Positions 1 to 12,640 of a DNA stretch of 64,000 nucleotides are shown here, one piece after another. Position numbers and translations under genes: made by a program. The stretch is taken from positions 815,615 through 879,614 of the forward strand of contig VZTG01007793.1 of NCBI GenBank assembly GCA_013397845.1, read 5' to 3'. This stretch comes from Melanocharis versteri. Taxonomy: Eukaryota > Chordata > Aves > Passeriformes > Melanocharitidae. How positions within the stretch are numbered: position 1 is the first letter of the stretch; each line of letters opens with the position of its first letter. The notes beneath the pieces were generated by a model. The model did not search any database and was not told the origin of the DNA. It saw nothing but the letters and a program-made list of their open reading frames with translations.

Positions 1-1369
1 AAATGCCTTTTCTGTCGACCTTAGAAACTGATTGCAATTTCAGTCAAAGGAGCTTATCTAGTGGGGCTACCATTTGCTCACAAAGCACCCTGGCCAAGGA
101 ATTGTGTACAAAATGTACCCCAGGAGGATTAAATCTGAGTGGGAGGCTCATTTCTCTCTGTCACTTGGTTTGCTCTGGCATGGGAAGGAATGGTATGTTA
201 TCTGCAAGGGCAGGATCCACGATCTTAAACCCTTGCTTCATCTGGACTGTGAAAAGTGAGAAATGAGACTGGAACACTCACCATTTCCCTGCTTAGGCAT
301 GTGCTTGACAGCTCAGTCAAGTGTTTCACCCATAGCGTTTCATCCAAGCTCCCACATTCCCCTCAACTCCAAACACACACACACAACCACCCAGAGAGGT
401 GGAAACATTTAGGAAATAACAGCAGTGTGCTGACAAATGTTCACTGTGAAGAGTGCTGTCACAGCAGCAAAGGCCTTCCCAAATCCACACAAATGTTTTC
501 CATTATCAAGATCCAACTGATGATGCTTACTTATAGGAGGCAAAATTGACACTTAAGAAAGACAAAGGAAAAAAATGAGACCATGGTTAGACTACGTGAT
601 GTTGTGGGAGGAGGAAGGGACCACCCTCTATTTGGAGATTACAATATATTTATGTATTTGGGTAAATTGTTTTTTGCATCACTATGTTTTCTCTTGACTA
701 TGGAAGAAAGGAAACGGACATCTGTGAGTCTTTGCATTGTACTTTCCTAACAGCAGGAGTCGTGGAATAAGATCTGTTTTATTGGCCACTCATTTATCAC
801 CTCAACTAGAAATATTCCTAAAGAATGGCACTTACATTGCAGCAGGGGATTAAAGATTTTCCTCAGAAGAGGAGTCTGAATCTGGACTTGCCCCCAGGAC
901 TGAGCTCTGTGGAGCAGCTGTCACTCAAGGGCTGCACTTGGCACACCTGCATGGAAGGATGGAACACCTCAGCCAGAGCCACGGGAGGCCTTTTCACCCT
1001 GATGCACATGGGAGACGCAGGGTGGGGAGCTGGGGCACCTGTCCTAACTGAAGGACCAAATGTATCCATTTCAAATGCTTCCTTTCCTAGAGCCCTGCAG
1101 ACAGATCTTAAAGGACAGCTTGGTATGGAATTAAACAGCTCTTCTCTAAATTCAGACAAAATACGAAGAAAATAAGGCGAGGCTGGTCCTTGCAGGATCC
1201 AGGACACTTGTTTGGCTGGACAGTGGTTCTGAGGTTGTGCAGTTGTACCTTTACCATGTATGTTCTAACAGGTATTTACATGTATGCCTCCCACAGCTAG
1301 GGGAGACAACCCCTTGATTTTTGTTTCATTGTAAACAGAACAAATAACATTTTTTGTCATTCATTAACT

Positions 1370-1510
1370 CTCTAATATTTTCTTAATTTAATCGCTTCCA
1401 CTTTCAATTATGAAAGCCTTTGAGATTTGAGTTGTTAGTCAGGCATGGGGGTGCTTCATTTAAGGGCTTTTTGCAATGGTTTAATTAGCAATCAGAGGCT
1501 TATCTGCTTT
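1370..1510. promoter_or_regulatory. Candidate conserved noncoding element
   Basis: The block has the texture of vertebrate developmental enhancers. It is AT-rich but not low-complexity, with several homeodomain-type cores (TTAATTTAAT near 1385 and TTTAATTAGCAATC near 1479-1492) and no simple repeats or stop-free frame. No alignment was possible, so conservation is a guess from motif density and general appearance. It could equally be neutral AT-rich sequence. Confidence 0.2.
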
Positions 1511-4500
1511 GCTCAAAAACACTGTCAGAAGAAATAGTGATCCTTTGATATTAAATTTGGAGAAGCAGATTTCTGCTGATGTTTGATGAACTGGGATAGT
1601 TCTGATTATTTTTTCTTTATTCTAAACCACTGTCTTAAATATGTCCCTTTTCTAGTTGTTGTCCAGACAGGTATTCCTTCTCTAACCTTGGATAAGCAGC
1701 ACTTGATGTTTTCAGTACTTAAACAGCAAAATTATTAAATTCTTGAGGTCAAGGATGACCATTTGGTCTGATAATACAATGCTGTAGGAGACATTCACAG
1801 CCAGGCCTGTAAAAAAAACAGGTTACAAACTTGCATGGCAGTGAGCAGAGACACATTCTATAGCCTCACAGCATCAGGACATGCAGTTGGCTGTTTAGGT
1901 GCTTGTGATCAACTGCACGTGCCAATTAACTGCACAGGCATTTTCTGCCTCGATTTCCAAAGAGATTATCAACCTGATACACTTACAAGTGCCCTTCCCT
2001 TGGTTAGAAAACACCAAGTTTCATTATGTAATGGTCTTTATGTTTCGAATCCTTAATTTAAACATATAAAGCCCTCCCCCTGTGGAAGAACAGGCATCAG
2101 AGTTCACAGTATATCCACAGACTGGATGCAGTTGCTTTGTTTTAATGCATTTGGTGTTATCGAGGGAGAGCTGGCAGTATAGTTCTCAACTGAATACTGT
2201 AGATTTTAATACAGGTTACATTTTGAATTTTAAACAAGGCTGTGCATACTATGAAATTGTAATTCATCAAGCTACTTAATTAATGCTTAGAGATAGCTGA
2301 AAAATAAACGCTAGCTTATTTCCTACAGTAATTTTGACATTCAGAATTATTTTCTTTAGCCCATTTTCTTTAGGGCTTTTTAGCGCAAAGGTATAATATG
2401 AGAGGGTGTTAAGAAATATTTTAAGACAATTCCAGAAAGATCTTAATGAGAAGTTTTGAATTACCTCATTGCAACATTTAGTTTCTATATTTTCATCAGA
2501 AATATAATTGACTTTTTCTCATAGAAAACATTTTTCTTTTTCTCTTATTTGCTGCTGTGAAAACAGCCTAAAATATTTTAAACTATGATACTTCTGATTA
2601 TGTAATGTTCACATGGGCTACAGATACTGTGAAATATCATATATAGAACAGATAAAAATGTATAATCCAAATTATATAGCTTTAAGGCCTTTTTTCCATG
2701 TACTACTAAGGCTGTTAAAAACTGCTTTACTTCACTGGAAGTGGAGCCTCTGGGATAATGGAGTATTCTGTGCCTAAGTGGCCCGGAGGGAATTGTCACT
2801 AGGATTTCAGACAGAGTTAAGATAGCTTAAGGCCATTACAGGTCACTTTTCTAGCTGGGCCAGGATGCTTTCAGTGTCCCCAGCATCATGTGGTACCAGG
2901 TACTGAAGCAGCCTTTCCTTGCCTTGGCTGCTGTGGCTGGAGTAGGGATGAAAGGGGAAATGAGGTGCCGCACTGGCTCCCTTCCTTACATCTTTTCGGA
3001 TGGGGAGGAGACACAGGCTGGAATGTCAGTTATTTCCCAAAGGACAGCTTGCTAAAGAGGGGAGTAAATGAAGTGGGAAATACCTACAAGATGGCCAGAC
3101 ACTCAGCTTCAGGACATCAGAATGCTCCTACTGAAATCCGAACTACTCTGAGGATACCAGCTGAGCACCTATGTTCCTTTGGTCTGGGCAGCTGTAGGAG
3201 GCTCGATTGATGGATCTAAAAGACATTACCAGAGCAAGAGCAGAAGACAGTGGCAGTGATTAAAACCACAATGATCCACATTGTGCCTCACATTTTAAAT
3301 CGGGTGAGCCACGTCATAAAGTCTAAGAACCTTTGGTCTATAAAACAGAAAAAAGTTTTAGGCAGCACTAGAGAATTCCACAGGTGACACCCTCTCAGAC
3401 TTGGGAGAAATACAAGTAACCTAAAAGGCACTTGGTCATGTATATATATATATTACTGCAACTGAGTCTTTGGGCTTAAAAGAGTGGCAGTGATGATCAG
3501 TTACTGATTTTTATACCAGAAACATGCTGTCAAGGATTAAAAAAAAAAGGTATATTCTGCCTATTGTATAAGGCCTCAGCATTATGTAGAAGTATTTTTA
3601 AAACCAATTACGCTGATAGAATTGCAGAAGAGGTTAATATAAATAGTTCTTCTAATGGAGGCAAAGTAAATACCTGGGCATCTGAGCTAGATTATGGCTG
3701 GCTACTGTGTGTGCATGTGTGAACGTGTGTGACTAAAATGACCAGTTTCCCCTGCAGAATGCACCACTGGGGAGAGAATGATACAGGGAATGGCTTATGG
3801 CCTGTGTGTCTGACAGTAAAAATCAATGACTTGCCTTATTGAAAGATGCCCTCAGGGGCAAAAAGCAGTGAATAGCTTATTAGTTTGTGTGTGCATGCTG
3901 GCAGATGATAAAGCAGCATTGAAATCCGTCATAGACCATAATAAAGTACCCATCCCCATCTTAAAGCCAGTGTGTACTTCTGTCTCAGGGGAAAATGCCT
4001 CCATTAACCCAAACTGTGCAGTAACTCATCTTTAACCACAGAACAAATATGCAGTAGAAGAGGAACCAATAACGATTTCTTATGGTTACTGATGCAAAAA
4101 ATATAGCAGATAAATTACTGATGTGTAGGGCAAGATTCTTTTTGGTGTAATATTCCATAGTTCTGTTTTACTGGTATTTGGAACGGTGTGGAAGAGTTCC
4201 GCTGCAGATCTGGCCTGATACCAAAAATATTTTACTCATTTCCAAAAAAAAAAGAGGAAAACATAGAGTGATGCAACAAAGAGCAGATGCAAGAGACAGA
4301 ATGTTCTGACCTTTTTATCCTGTCAGTGAACTCTGCTTCAGAGTATACTCAAATCATCCACTCAGATACATAAACCCATATACAACTACGTCGTCACTGA
4401 AGTATTTATTGACCTAAAGATATTGTCATCTTAGGCATGATGTGCATTTCTTGGCATGTATCTGATTAATGCCAATAATGCCTTCAGCAAACATAAGAGT

Positions 4501-7137
4501 CATTTAAAGTGAAGCCTTCTTGTAAGAACACTAGGGCAGATCTGGCCTAAGAAGTAGAGGTGATGATTTCTCTTGGCTGCAAGGTGAAAGTACCAACTTC
4601 TGTAAGTATTTTAACACTTTAATTATTTCCTAAGAGATGCTGAAGGCATCTGGGCTTACATCCATGGATATCCAAAACTAGTACAAAGTGTGTCTTTTTT
4701 AAAGGACTTGACACTGCAAATATGCAGTATTTTGTCTTGAAATATGTCATAGTGATGTCCATGTGGGGCAGAATAATTCCCTTAGCTGGAGTAACTGATG
4801 TGTAGTGTTCATTAAATAGACGGATAGACACGTGTACACTCTCACACAGATCTGCTAACATTATGATAGTTGTGGCACTCCCTGAAGGACGTGCCTCTCG
4901 AAACCACAGGCAGAAAACCTGTCATCATATTGTTATATAGAAAGGTGCTAATAGCTTCCATAACGGAGCTTTGAATGAAATGCTATAGGAAAAGTGCTTA
5001 GCCTATAGCAGAGCAGTGGCATACAGAGAGTCAGTAGGACTCTCACACCACTTAAACACATGTTCTTGTCTTAGACATTTCTGAACTTCCCACTGCAGCG
5101 GCTGCTGAAGAATGAGTGATCAGGCTGTCTTTGCAACCCTGCTTACCCCAAAGGAGCCTTGCAGCAGGGAGTTTCTCAGGTGTAAGGTCAAGAGAAGCAA
5201 GAGGGAAAATCTGAGTAAGCAGCTGGATTCCACTGAGATTTGTGCCTTGGAAAGAAGTGGTGGAAGTATTGGTGAATAGGATAGAGATACCCAAGTTGAG
5301 AAATCTACAGCTAGAAGTTGTCCCCTCTTCTTAAGGAAGCAGTTCTTATCAGGTAGAAAACATATTCCTCTTACATTTAGAATAATTCTTCACACTTCGT
5401 CTCAGTGTAAAAGACATTCCCTTTCTACCGTGGCAGATGTATACGGCTTTACTGACTCTACAGAGTAATTCAAAAGAAAATCAAGAAGCAGAAACAGAAA
5501 CCACCATCTGCTTGGTACAAATATTTGTATGTTTGACAGATACACGTATACCATGCTGAAAAGTACTGCTCAAGAGAGAGCACTTGCGCTCTTACTTTGT
5601 CTTCTTCAGAAAAAGTCATGTGTAATATTAAACTGTAAACATTTTCAGTTACTCATTTCTTCATTCCACCATATAAAGCACTATTTTGAGGGTGGTCTAC
5701 ATATGGGAGCTTGGACAAGCCAGTCCTTGTGTGGCATTTTCCCACCAGCTGTGTAGGGCAAAAGAACTTACAGCAGTAGCATGTTGTGAGAACTGATCGT
5801 GAAGAATGTGGGATGGCAAAATCTTTGGTAATCTGGAGCACATATGTATCTAAGACAGATTAATATTGGCATGCTTTATGTGATATATTATATAAAATGT
5901 GTTTGAAATTTGTCAACATTGGACTGCTCCATTTAGGATCAATCTTCTCCTTATCATTGCATTTTGGGCTTTCAACACAATCGTGAAAGAAGGAACACTG
6001 AGAGAATACACATGCCAACAGAAAGGAAGGAATGGGAACTGCACTTGGAAAAGGAAGTGGGTGTTTCTGTAAAGAAGACTGTCTTTTATCTCCTGACAGA
6101 CCATATGCTGAGGAGGGCAAGCTATTTCCCAGATAAACATGCAGGAAGGAAAAGCAGATAGAAAGGCAAAAATGAATCCATTATTACTGCTAATTTTTTA
6201 GAGAGGAAACACAGCCTTCCTTGTACAGGATTCGTCTAGTTCTTCTGAAGATACAGAGTGGTTTTGGACTTGTTGCACCGCACATAGAGAGAGAGAGAAT
6301 CAAAATGCCTGTGCTGCCAGTATGGACAATTTCCCAGAAGTTTTCTCCCAACCAAGAGTAACTTGCAATCAAGACCAGTCACTGTACAGTTGATTATTAT
6401 ACTTCCTCCTGAGAAAGTTCACACCAGTAACTACACCTACTGGGTACCTCAGTTTCTCCTAACTCAATTCTCTTGAAAAGAAAAGGACAACTGGTAGGTT
6501 CATCCGAAGACTGATCCAAAAGCTGCTGAATTCAATATCTGTGTTCATGTTAGTGTTTCGGATGAGATAAGGCTTGTCCTTCTAGAAGAAATCCTCCAGT
6601 TTTCCCCATTTACTGAGCTTTGGTTTGCTCTTGGAGAGCACTGGATTCTGTTTAAACAAAACCAAATGGGAAGTGCACTCCAGGAGCATCTCTATGCATG
6701 CCAGCTCATGGTAGGAGGTCAGTCCATGAAACCGGACTAGAACTCAAGTAACCCTCCATTCCCAAACACGCATTCTGTAGGTGCCAGGTCCGTAGCAGCC
6801 ACAGTTTCAAGCTGCAGATACACCTCTGTTGTGCTGCCCTCCTTGTGAACAGATATACTGAAAGAAATTCCCTTCTGGACAACTGACCCAGGCACAGCCT
6901 GACAAAACTGAAGAGAACCCTGCATGAACAAAGGGGAAGATTGGGCAGCATTTTAAGTCAGGACATAGATTACCAGCCAAAATGGGAAAGTATGTTTTGT
7001 CTCTCATGACAAAAATTAAAGTATGTTTGTAGTTGGACCTTTCTTCAGGAGTTGCAATTTTACACACAGAAAAGAAACAAAATGCAAAAATTACTGAATT
7101 AATGTACAGGACAATAACATTTTTTTTTCTTTCCTAG

Positions 7138-7174
7138 GAACCTTACAATAAGACTATCCTGATTCCCCAAGGAG
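7138..7174 (+). other. Exon-like segment, 37 nt, unverified
   Basis: A long pyrimidine tract (about 7121-7135) ends in TAG at 7135-7137. The 37-nt segment that follows ends GGAG before GTAAAT at 7175. Only one of the three frames is open, beginning Glu-Pro-Tyr-Asn-Lys; the other two hit stops. The acceptor and donor both fit the vertebrate consensus well. I recognise no protein from so short a segment, and such pairs arise by chance in tens of kilobases of T-rich DNA. Confidence 0.15.
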
Positions 7175-7904
7175 GTAAATTTGATATTTCTCCAGTGAGA
7201 ATCCAGACCCCTTCTGGATATTAATCCACTTCACAAAGTCATTACGAATAATTTAGCATAAAAGCAGCCTTTTTCCTCACAAGACAAAGCACTGAGACTG
7301 AAGCATTTGTAGAGCAGTGTGAAAAACATACTGTAGCTGCCTTGGCTCCATTTGGATGGAGTATAAACAAGGAATTTTGGCTGCAAATCCTGTCAGTCTC
7401 TTAGTCTTATTTAGGACAAATATTCAGGAAAAACAATGATAATATAATTTGGCTTGCCTTTTTTTTTCTTTTCCTTTTTTTATTTTCATAGTGCTAAGTC
7501 AATGCATAATTACTGGAAAGAATTTCTGACTGAATTTTAGATGAGCATTTTGATAAAATATAATATTGGAAACAATCTTTATCAAACATTCATGTATAGT
7601 GTGAGAGATAAAAACAGGAATCCATAATTCATATGGCAGAATGTATTACCAAGTGTGAATAAGAGGCTGAATTTAAATGAGGGGGTCTGAACAATATTTT
7701 CTGCGAGGCATCTGCTTTAATCATTTACATTATTCACTAGGTTTTCCAGAACTGTAAATCTTAAATATATATTTGTGTTAGTGAGAATGTGTATGTAAAT
7801 ACACACATATATGCACACATACACAAAGCATTATCCACATCCACACATTAGCACGTATTCATGCAGATACAGAAATGTGTTTGTATACAGAGACACAACA
7901 GCTT

Positions 7905-7980
7905 AGGGCCTGATTACTAATCATTCTACAAGAATGAGAAGCCTCCTACTGACAATGATGGATTTTGGGATCAAGACCTT
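7905..7980. repeat. Eroded inverted-repeat element with GGGCCTGATT-type end
   Basis: The segment opens with AGGGCCTGATTACT and closes near ATTTTGGGATCAAGACC, so its ends are imperfect reverse complements (GGGCCTGATT against GGGATCAAGACC). A central TGACAATGATGG resembles the TTGACTTCAATGG core I associate with old palindromic amniote repeats. The match is to remembered repeat families, not to a database. Divergence is high, which suggests an ancient insertion. Confidence 0.35.
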
Positions 7981-8547
7981 AGTGCCTTGGTTTCTCACCT
8001 CAACCTGAGTTTGCAGTGATATGAATCAGATTAAGGTTAAAGGAAAGATGAGTCTTTATGTACCCTAAAATAATTGAAACATTTACTTACTTGACACTCA
8101 TTACAGGAAAGAGAAAAACCCACAATGAATCCCCCTACCCTGAGATGAAATCCTTAAGACCTTTCTGTCAAATGCTATATCCGACTGACCTTCTGACACT
8201 TAGTTTTCAGTACTGGCTCTCTGTACTTCAGGGTGCAATGACAAGAAAGAACTTGAGTAAATGTGCGGGGCTTGAGCGAAGTCTGCTCGGGGCCCCATCC
8301 AGACCTGAGGCTTCCCTTACCCCACTGACCCACCTTAACTCAGAGGGAAGGAATTTTAATCCTCCTCCCAGTGGTTGCCTCTGCTTAGTTTGACTCTGGC
8401 TATGCACTTAGATGTTAACTCTTGCCAAGGTAGCAAAAGGAGTCACCTAATGATTGCTGGGTGCTTTACTAAGGCCTAGACAGATTTTTGGTCCTTCATG
8501 ATTAAGCAGTCCCTCTTCTCATTCAGGCTTTCCAATCCTAGAGCTTT

Positions 8548-8710
8548 TTGGTTTTTTTGGTTTGGTTTGTGGTTTGTTTTTAGTTTTTGTTTGTTTGGTT
8601 TTGGTTTTTTGTTTGTTTTGTTTGGGGTTTTTTGGTTGGTTGGTTGGTTTGTTTTTTTTGGGGGGGGAGGTTGGTTGTTGTTTATTTGTTTGTTTGTTTT
8701 GTTTTGTTTA
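8548..8710 (+). repeat. Strand-asymmetric G/T-rich low-complexity tract
   Basis: About 160 nt of the + strand consists almost only of T and G: T-runs broken by GG and GGGG, four GG groups in the TTGGTTGGTTGG register at about 8634-8648, and a run of eight G at 8660-8667. The tract opens two artificial frames rich in Phe, Leu, Trp and Gly (8498-8728 and 8562-8756), which are products of composition. The C/A-rich complement would be the template for a G-rich transcript. Short GG groups spaced by TT can form a two-tetrad G-quadruplex. Confidence 0.85.
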
Positions 8711-10169
8711 CAACATAATAATGCCTAGATTTCACATAAACTTATCTACTTGCTAGTAAAACTTAATGTTTTTGTACAGGTACGCTTTATGTATATAGCA
8801 GCTGCTGGCTCATTTTTCACCTGTGTGAAGGCAAGTGAGGCTGATAATGATTTTGAGAGCTTGCTGCTGCCCACCCCTCTTCTGGAGGGACACCAAGATA
8901 GTCTGTCTTTTCCCAGTTGTAGTTACTGCGTACAGTTCAGCCCTCTTACTGAGAATTCCTTTTCAGAGTCTTCCTTAGGACAGTGTAGAACCAAAGGAAG
9001 ATTCATGATGGCAAATAACAGAAGACAAAGGCCAGCAGTAACCCAGACTCAGAGTCTGATGCTCTCATATTCATTCTGACATTACATCCCACATAAGGAG
9101 CATCCGCTGTGCCAGCTTCTGTGTAACTATGTCATCTGCATAACTAATCCTTTTATTTCCACGTCCCAGTTTAGTGCCTGGTAAAGCAATGTCACAAAGC
9201 AGTAGCTGTCACTTTGTTTCAAGACAAGGGCAGAGGACTAGAAATGGCTGAGTTCTACTGCACCTCTTCTGACAGAGCACAGGGATTGCCTGTTAAAAGA
9301 AATCTGTCTCTGCTCCTTCCATTACTGTTCATTTGTTACAAACAACCCTTTTTTCTTTTTTTTTTCTTTTTTTTTTTTTTCCATTGGAACTCTGTATGCC
9401 TTTCACTTCTCACTCCCTTCTATTAAATAATGTGTTTCTTGATTCTAGCAGATCTGTTTGTCAGGTCAGGAACAGCTGGTATTGTTGCACAGGAGGTTGT
9501 CTTAGGCATCTATGTGCTTATGTCAATAATTGTTACTTTCTTGGAGAGTAACAGTGAACAAATTATAGAAGAAAAATACTCAAACACTAAAAATCTTTCT
9601 TAATACAGCACTCACTGAGTTATATAGGGCATATTAAAAAAATCACATTTTTTAACTATATACAGCAGACAAGTCAATGAAGAATCATGCATGAAATCCA
9701 GGCACTCTGAAGACCAATGAAAAGGAATTTCACCTCCTTTTATGAAGCTGAGACCAAGTGATTAAAATGATTGTGCCCTATCATTTTAATTCTCTTTCCT
9801 CTAAGCTTTATTTAATGGTGCCCTCTTCTTCTGCTTAACCAAAATGACGAATTAATCCAGTTTCTCCCCTGTGGGGCAGAAAAAAAGTAATATTCACACA
9901 TCCTATTCTGCCTATACTTCATTCACAAGGCACATTACATTTACCCATTTTTTCCCTCCTTGATTGTTTTATATTGTTATCCTGAGGAATAGACACAGAT
10001 CATAGAATTTGTGACTGTGAGACACTCTGATAAGACAAGAAATCAGATGCAGTGCAAAACTGTGTGATGTAATTTGGAACAAAGCATTGCTGAGAGGATG
10101 GGGAAGAGGGACAGGTACATACTTCTAGATGGTAAAAAGGGGATGGCTTGCCCAGGACGTGTACTCTTG

Positions 10170-10250
10170 AAGCAGTTACACAGCCCTAACTGCTCGGTGA
10201 CCTTTAGCTAGTCACTTGGGAGTTCTGACACTGCCCTTTAAGTGAGCTGG
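10170..10250 (+). mobile_element. Possible MIR SINE fragment, + orientation
   Basis: The segment around GGTGACCTTTAGCTAGTCACTT (10197-10218) followed by TCTGACACTGCC resembles the MIR core, in which GTGTGACCTTGGGCAAGTCACTTAACC leads into CTCTGTGCC. Spacing is similar but identity is modest. MIRs are tRNA-derived SINEs, inactive for a very long time and present as old fragments in birds. Call based on recollection of the MIR consensus. Confidence 0.35.
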
Positions 10251-11663
10251 GAACCTGGACCCTGGCTGTGCCCCAGCCCACTCCTTAGAGCACTGGTGAT
10301 GGTATCCTCAAAGCCAAACGCCCTAACCATACCTAGTCTGTGGAAAGCTCTTCAGGGTTCTTGTGTGTTTCCTGGCTGCAAATTCAGGAAGTGTAACTCA
10401 GGGCCTTTGAACAATGCTCCAGGGCTTGGATGAACCATATCCCAAAGTGTCCCTGTTAAAGATTGCCTGAATCTACCGGTTTGTGCCCCACAGGGCATTG
10501 TGACATAACCCTTAACACCAGGCCTCACAAAAAGTCCTGCCACTCCAAAGCACACTGTGTCTTCTCAATGGCTCTATGGCACAGGCAGAACATGCATCCT
10601 TTTCACACACCTGATCCTCACATCAGCCTCTAGATCCACTGACAGCTTCTTGTCCAAGGGATAGGAGACAGTTAGGAGGTGGGAGGTGGGGTAGGTACTT
10701 CTCTTCAACATCGTGCATTACTCCTGAGAAGATATTTTGAAAGGCTTTTCTGGAGCAGCACTTTCATTTACGGAATTACTTGGTTTAGAGTCTTAGATGA
10801 AAAGCAGTTTTGTATCATAGTTATAAGCAGAATAACATTGAAAATAAGTCTGTGACCAGTCACTCCTACTTAGATTTGGATACATTCCTTCCTCAGGAAT
10901 GAGCAACCACTGTAGATCATCCTTATCAGGGAAGTTGCTATGGAGCTTATACATGATCCCAAAACAGGAGGGCAGGGATCCTGTATTTTCACCCTTATAT
11001 TTGCAGGAAAGAAAAATCTGGCTTACAGATGTGGCTGTGGGCCTTCTCCAGCCAAAGAATGGCTACCAGCCCAAAGCAAGTTTTTGCTGGCCTGGCCCAT
11101 GTGCAATTTAGGCAGTCTCTGCTGTACATCTGTCATGCTGAGGCTGATCACAGACCTCGCTCCAGTAAGAGTTGCTATTTAGTGCTATGTACTTGGCCAA
11201 TGGGCCCCTTCATCAGTGATTCTCTGCTCCATCTAATGACCCAGACTCCGGTGCGTGGAAATAGGTCATCTGCTACAGAAGACATGCCAACGCTTTCTTG
11301 AGTCTGAGTGACAGCTGGCTGCTCTAAGCTAGAAGTCTTGATTAAGACACTTCCGGTGTATCTTCTCTGAGTAATACTTTCCTAGTGGAAAGCTCCTTCC
11401 CTCTTCTTGGATAAACCTTAGTAACAAATAAGGAGTAATGCAGGATGTCAGTGAATTTTCTGGATTATTCTGCTCACCAAAAGGGAAAGATTAGAAATGG
11501 GATTTAGCACTGAACCAAATATTTTTTACAGGAATGCGGGTAGGGTAAGGGACCTCTATGTTTGGGTCCAAACTGCAGGATCATCCATTATCCAGACTCT
11601 TGGCACAGGGCAAAATATTTTCACTTGATGAAGCCTTTGTCATGGTAATTGATTACTATATTG

Positions 11664-11695
11664 TCACATCTTTTCAGTTAATCACATCTTTTCAG
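11664..11695 (+). repeat. Tandem duplication of TCACATCTTTTCAG, 18-bp period
   Basis: The 14-base word TCACATCTTTTCAG occurs at 11664-11677 and again at 11682-11695, separated by TTAA. The copies are identical. This is a small local duplication in otherwise unique sequence, probably from replication slippage. Confidence 0.9.
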
Positions 11696-12479
11696 ACACT
11701 GCCAAGGTCTGGGTTGACTGCAGCAGGGTCATGGAAGTTATCATTCAGGGAGAGAATGGATTGTGACAGTAGCACAGGGCACCCATATGTTCCTGAAAAA
11801 CATCTGTTTGAGTGCCCTTTTCAGGAGGCTAAAACAGTGTAGAAAATGAAGGCTAGAAGTGGGCAGGGACTTGTAGGTGGCACAGACCATGTATTGGGCA
11901 GATCAGTGAGGTAAAGGCAAGTACCAGAAGGGCTTTGCTCAGGGAGCCTAAAGAACAGCCTCTGAACAGTTTGAAGGTTTGTCTAACCATGTCATACGTA
12001 GATATGATTCACTTTGGGTAAGTAGTTGTTGTTTGAAGTGTGAATTTGCAAGGTGCAGCTCAGCCAATATCACTGGTGGAGGACCCTGGTCAGCAAAACC
12101 ATTAGCACTAAATGATGACCCAAAAACTTGAGATAGCCAGCAGACCTCTTTCACTGACCTTGGAGATGAGAGGTTGTTTGAATGCAGTAAGAAAATCCTC
12201 CTTTTATGCTTCAAGGCTCAGTAGGCAACATGAAAATAAAGAAAGTGAACAATGCCTTCATAGGTTGACCAAGAAAACAAAGGAGATGCCCTTAAATATA
12301 TTTCCTAGCCTTAACAGTAGCACCTTAAAAGGAAGCAATTTTAATGTTTAGAGCAATTGAAAAATGACCCAGAACAACTAAATCCATAGCAGCAAAGATT
12401 AAAGAAAGTGCATGTCACTTTTTTTGTATGGTCAATTTCTCCTTAAGGAAGATAACTCAAGCCTATGTATACATTCATG

Positions 12480-12640
12480 AAAGAGCGGATTTAGATGAAA
12501 TATTGAGCCGCAACTTGAACAAGAGCAATGTTAAAAGGTAGTTTTCTAATAAAGATTCCATCCGCATAAATAATGGCTTAGTGCAGCCTAATAAACCTAC
12601 CCCTCCTACATAATTATGTAGGAAGTGTAATACTGTGCTG
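12480..12640. promoter_or_regulatory. Candidate regulatory block around a perfect TAATTA palindrome
   Basis: The block contains the perfect 18-bp palindrome CCTACATAATTATGTAGG at 12605-12622, centred on TAATTA, the core bound by many homeodomain proteins. Nearby is CGCATAAATAATGGC. There is no open frame of interest. A dyad homeodomain site within non-repetitive sequence is consistent with a conserved enhancer core, but conservation could not be tested. Confidence 0.25.

Larger units (their letters stand above)
1..7900. other. Unique AT-rich noncoding sequence, no gene recognised
   Basis: This stretch is single-copy-looking, AT-rich DNA with short homopolymers, a short CA run near 374-385, a TATATA run near 3440-3453 and a GT-rich patch at 3709-3731. 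The longest open frames (825-1175 on + and 863-1207 on -) overlap each other on opposite strands in a slightly GC-richer patch and show no recognisable domain, so I treat them as chance. One short exon-like segment at 7138-7174 and one homeodomain-motif-rich block at 1370-1510 are listed separately. I see nothing else with a supportable function. Confidence 0.7.

Noticed and set aside
825..1207. Overlapping frames of 116 (+) and 114 (-) codons
   Set aside because: Mutually antisense, no domain, no promoter or splice context.
6281..6300. Short GA-rich run as a possible GAGA element
   Set aside because: Only about six GA units, ordinary simple sequence in vertebrates.
8498..8756. Two hydrophobic frames resembling membrane proteins
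   Set aside because: Phe, Leu, Trp and Gly content comes from the G/T-only tract; no independent evidence of coding.
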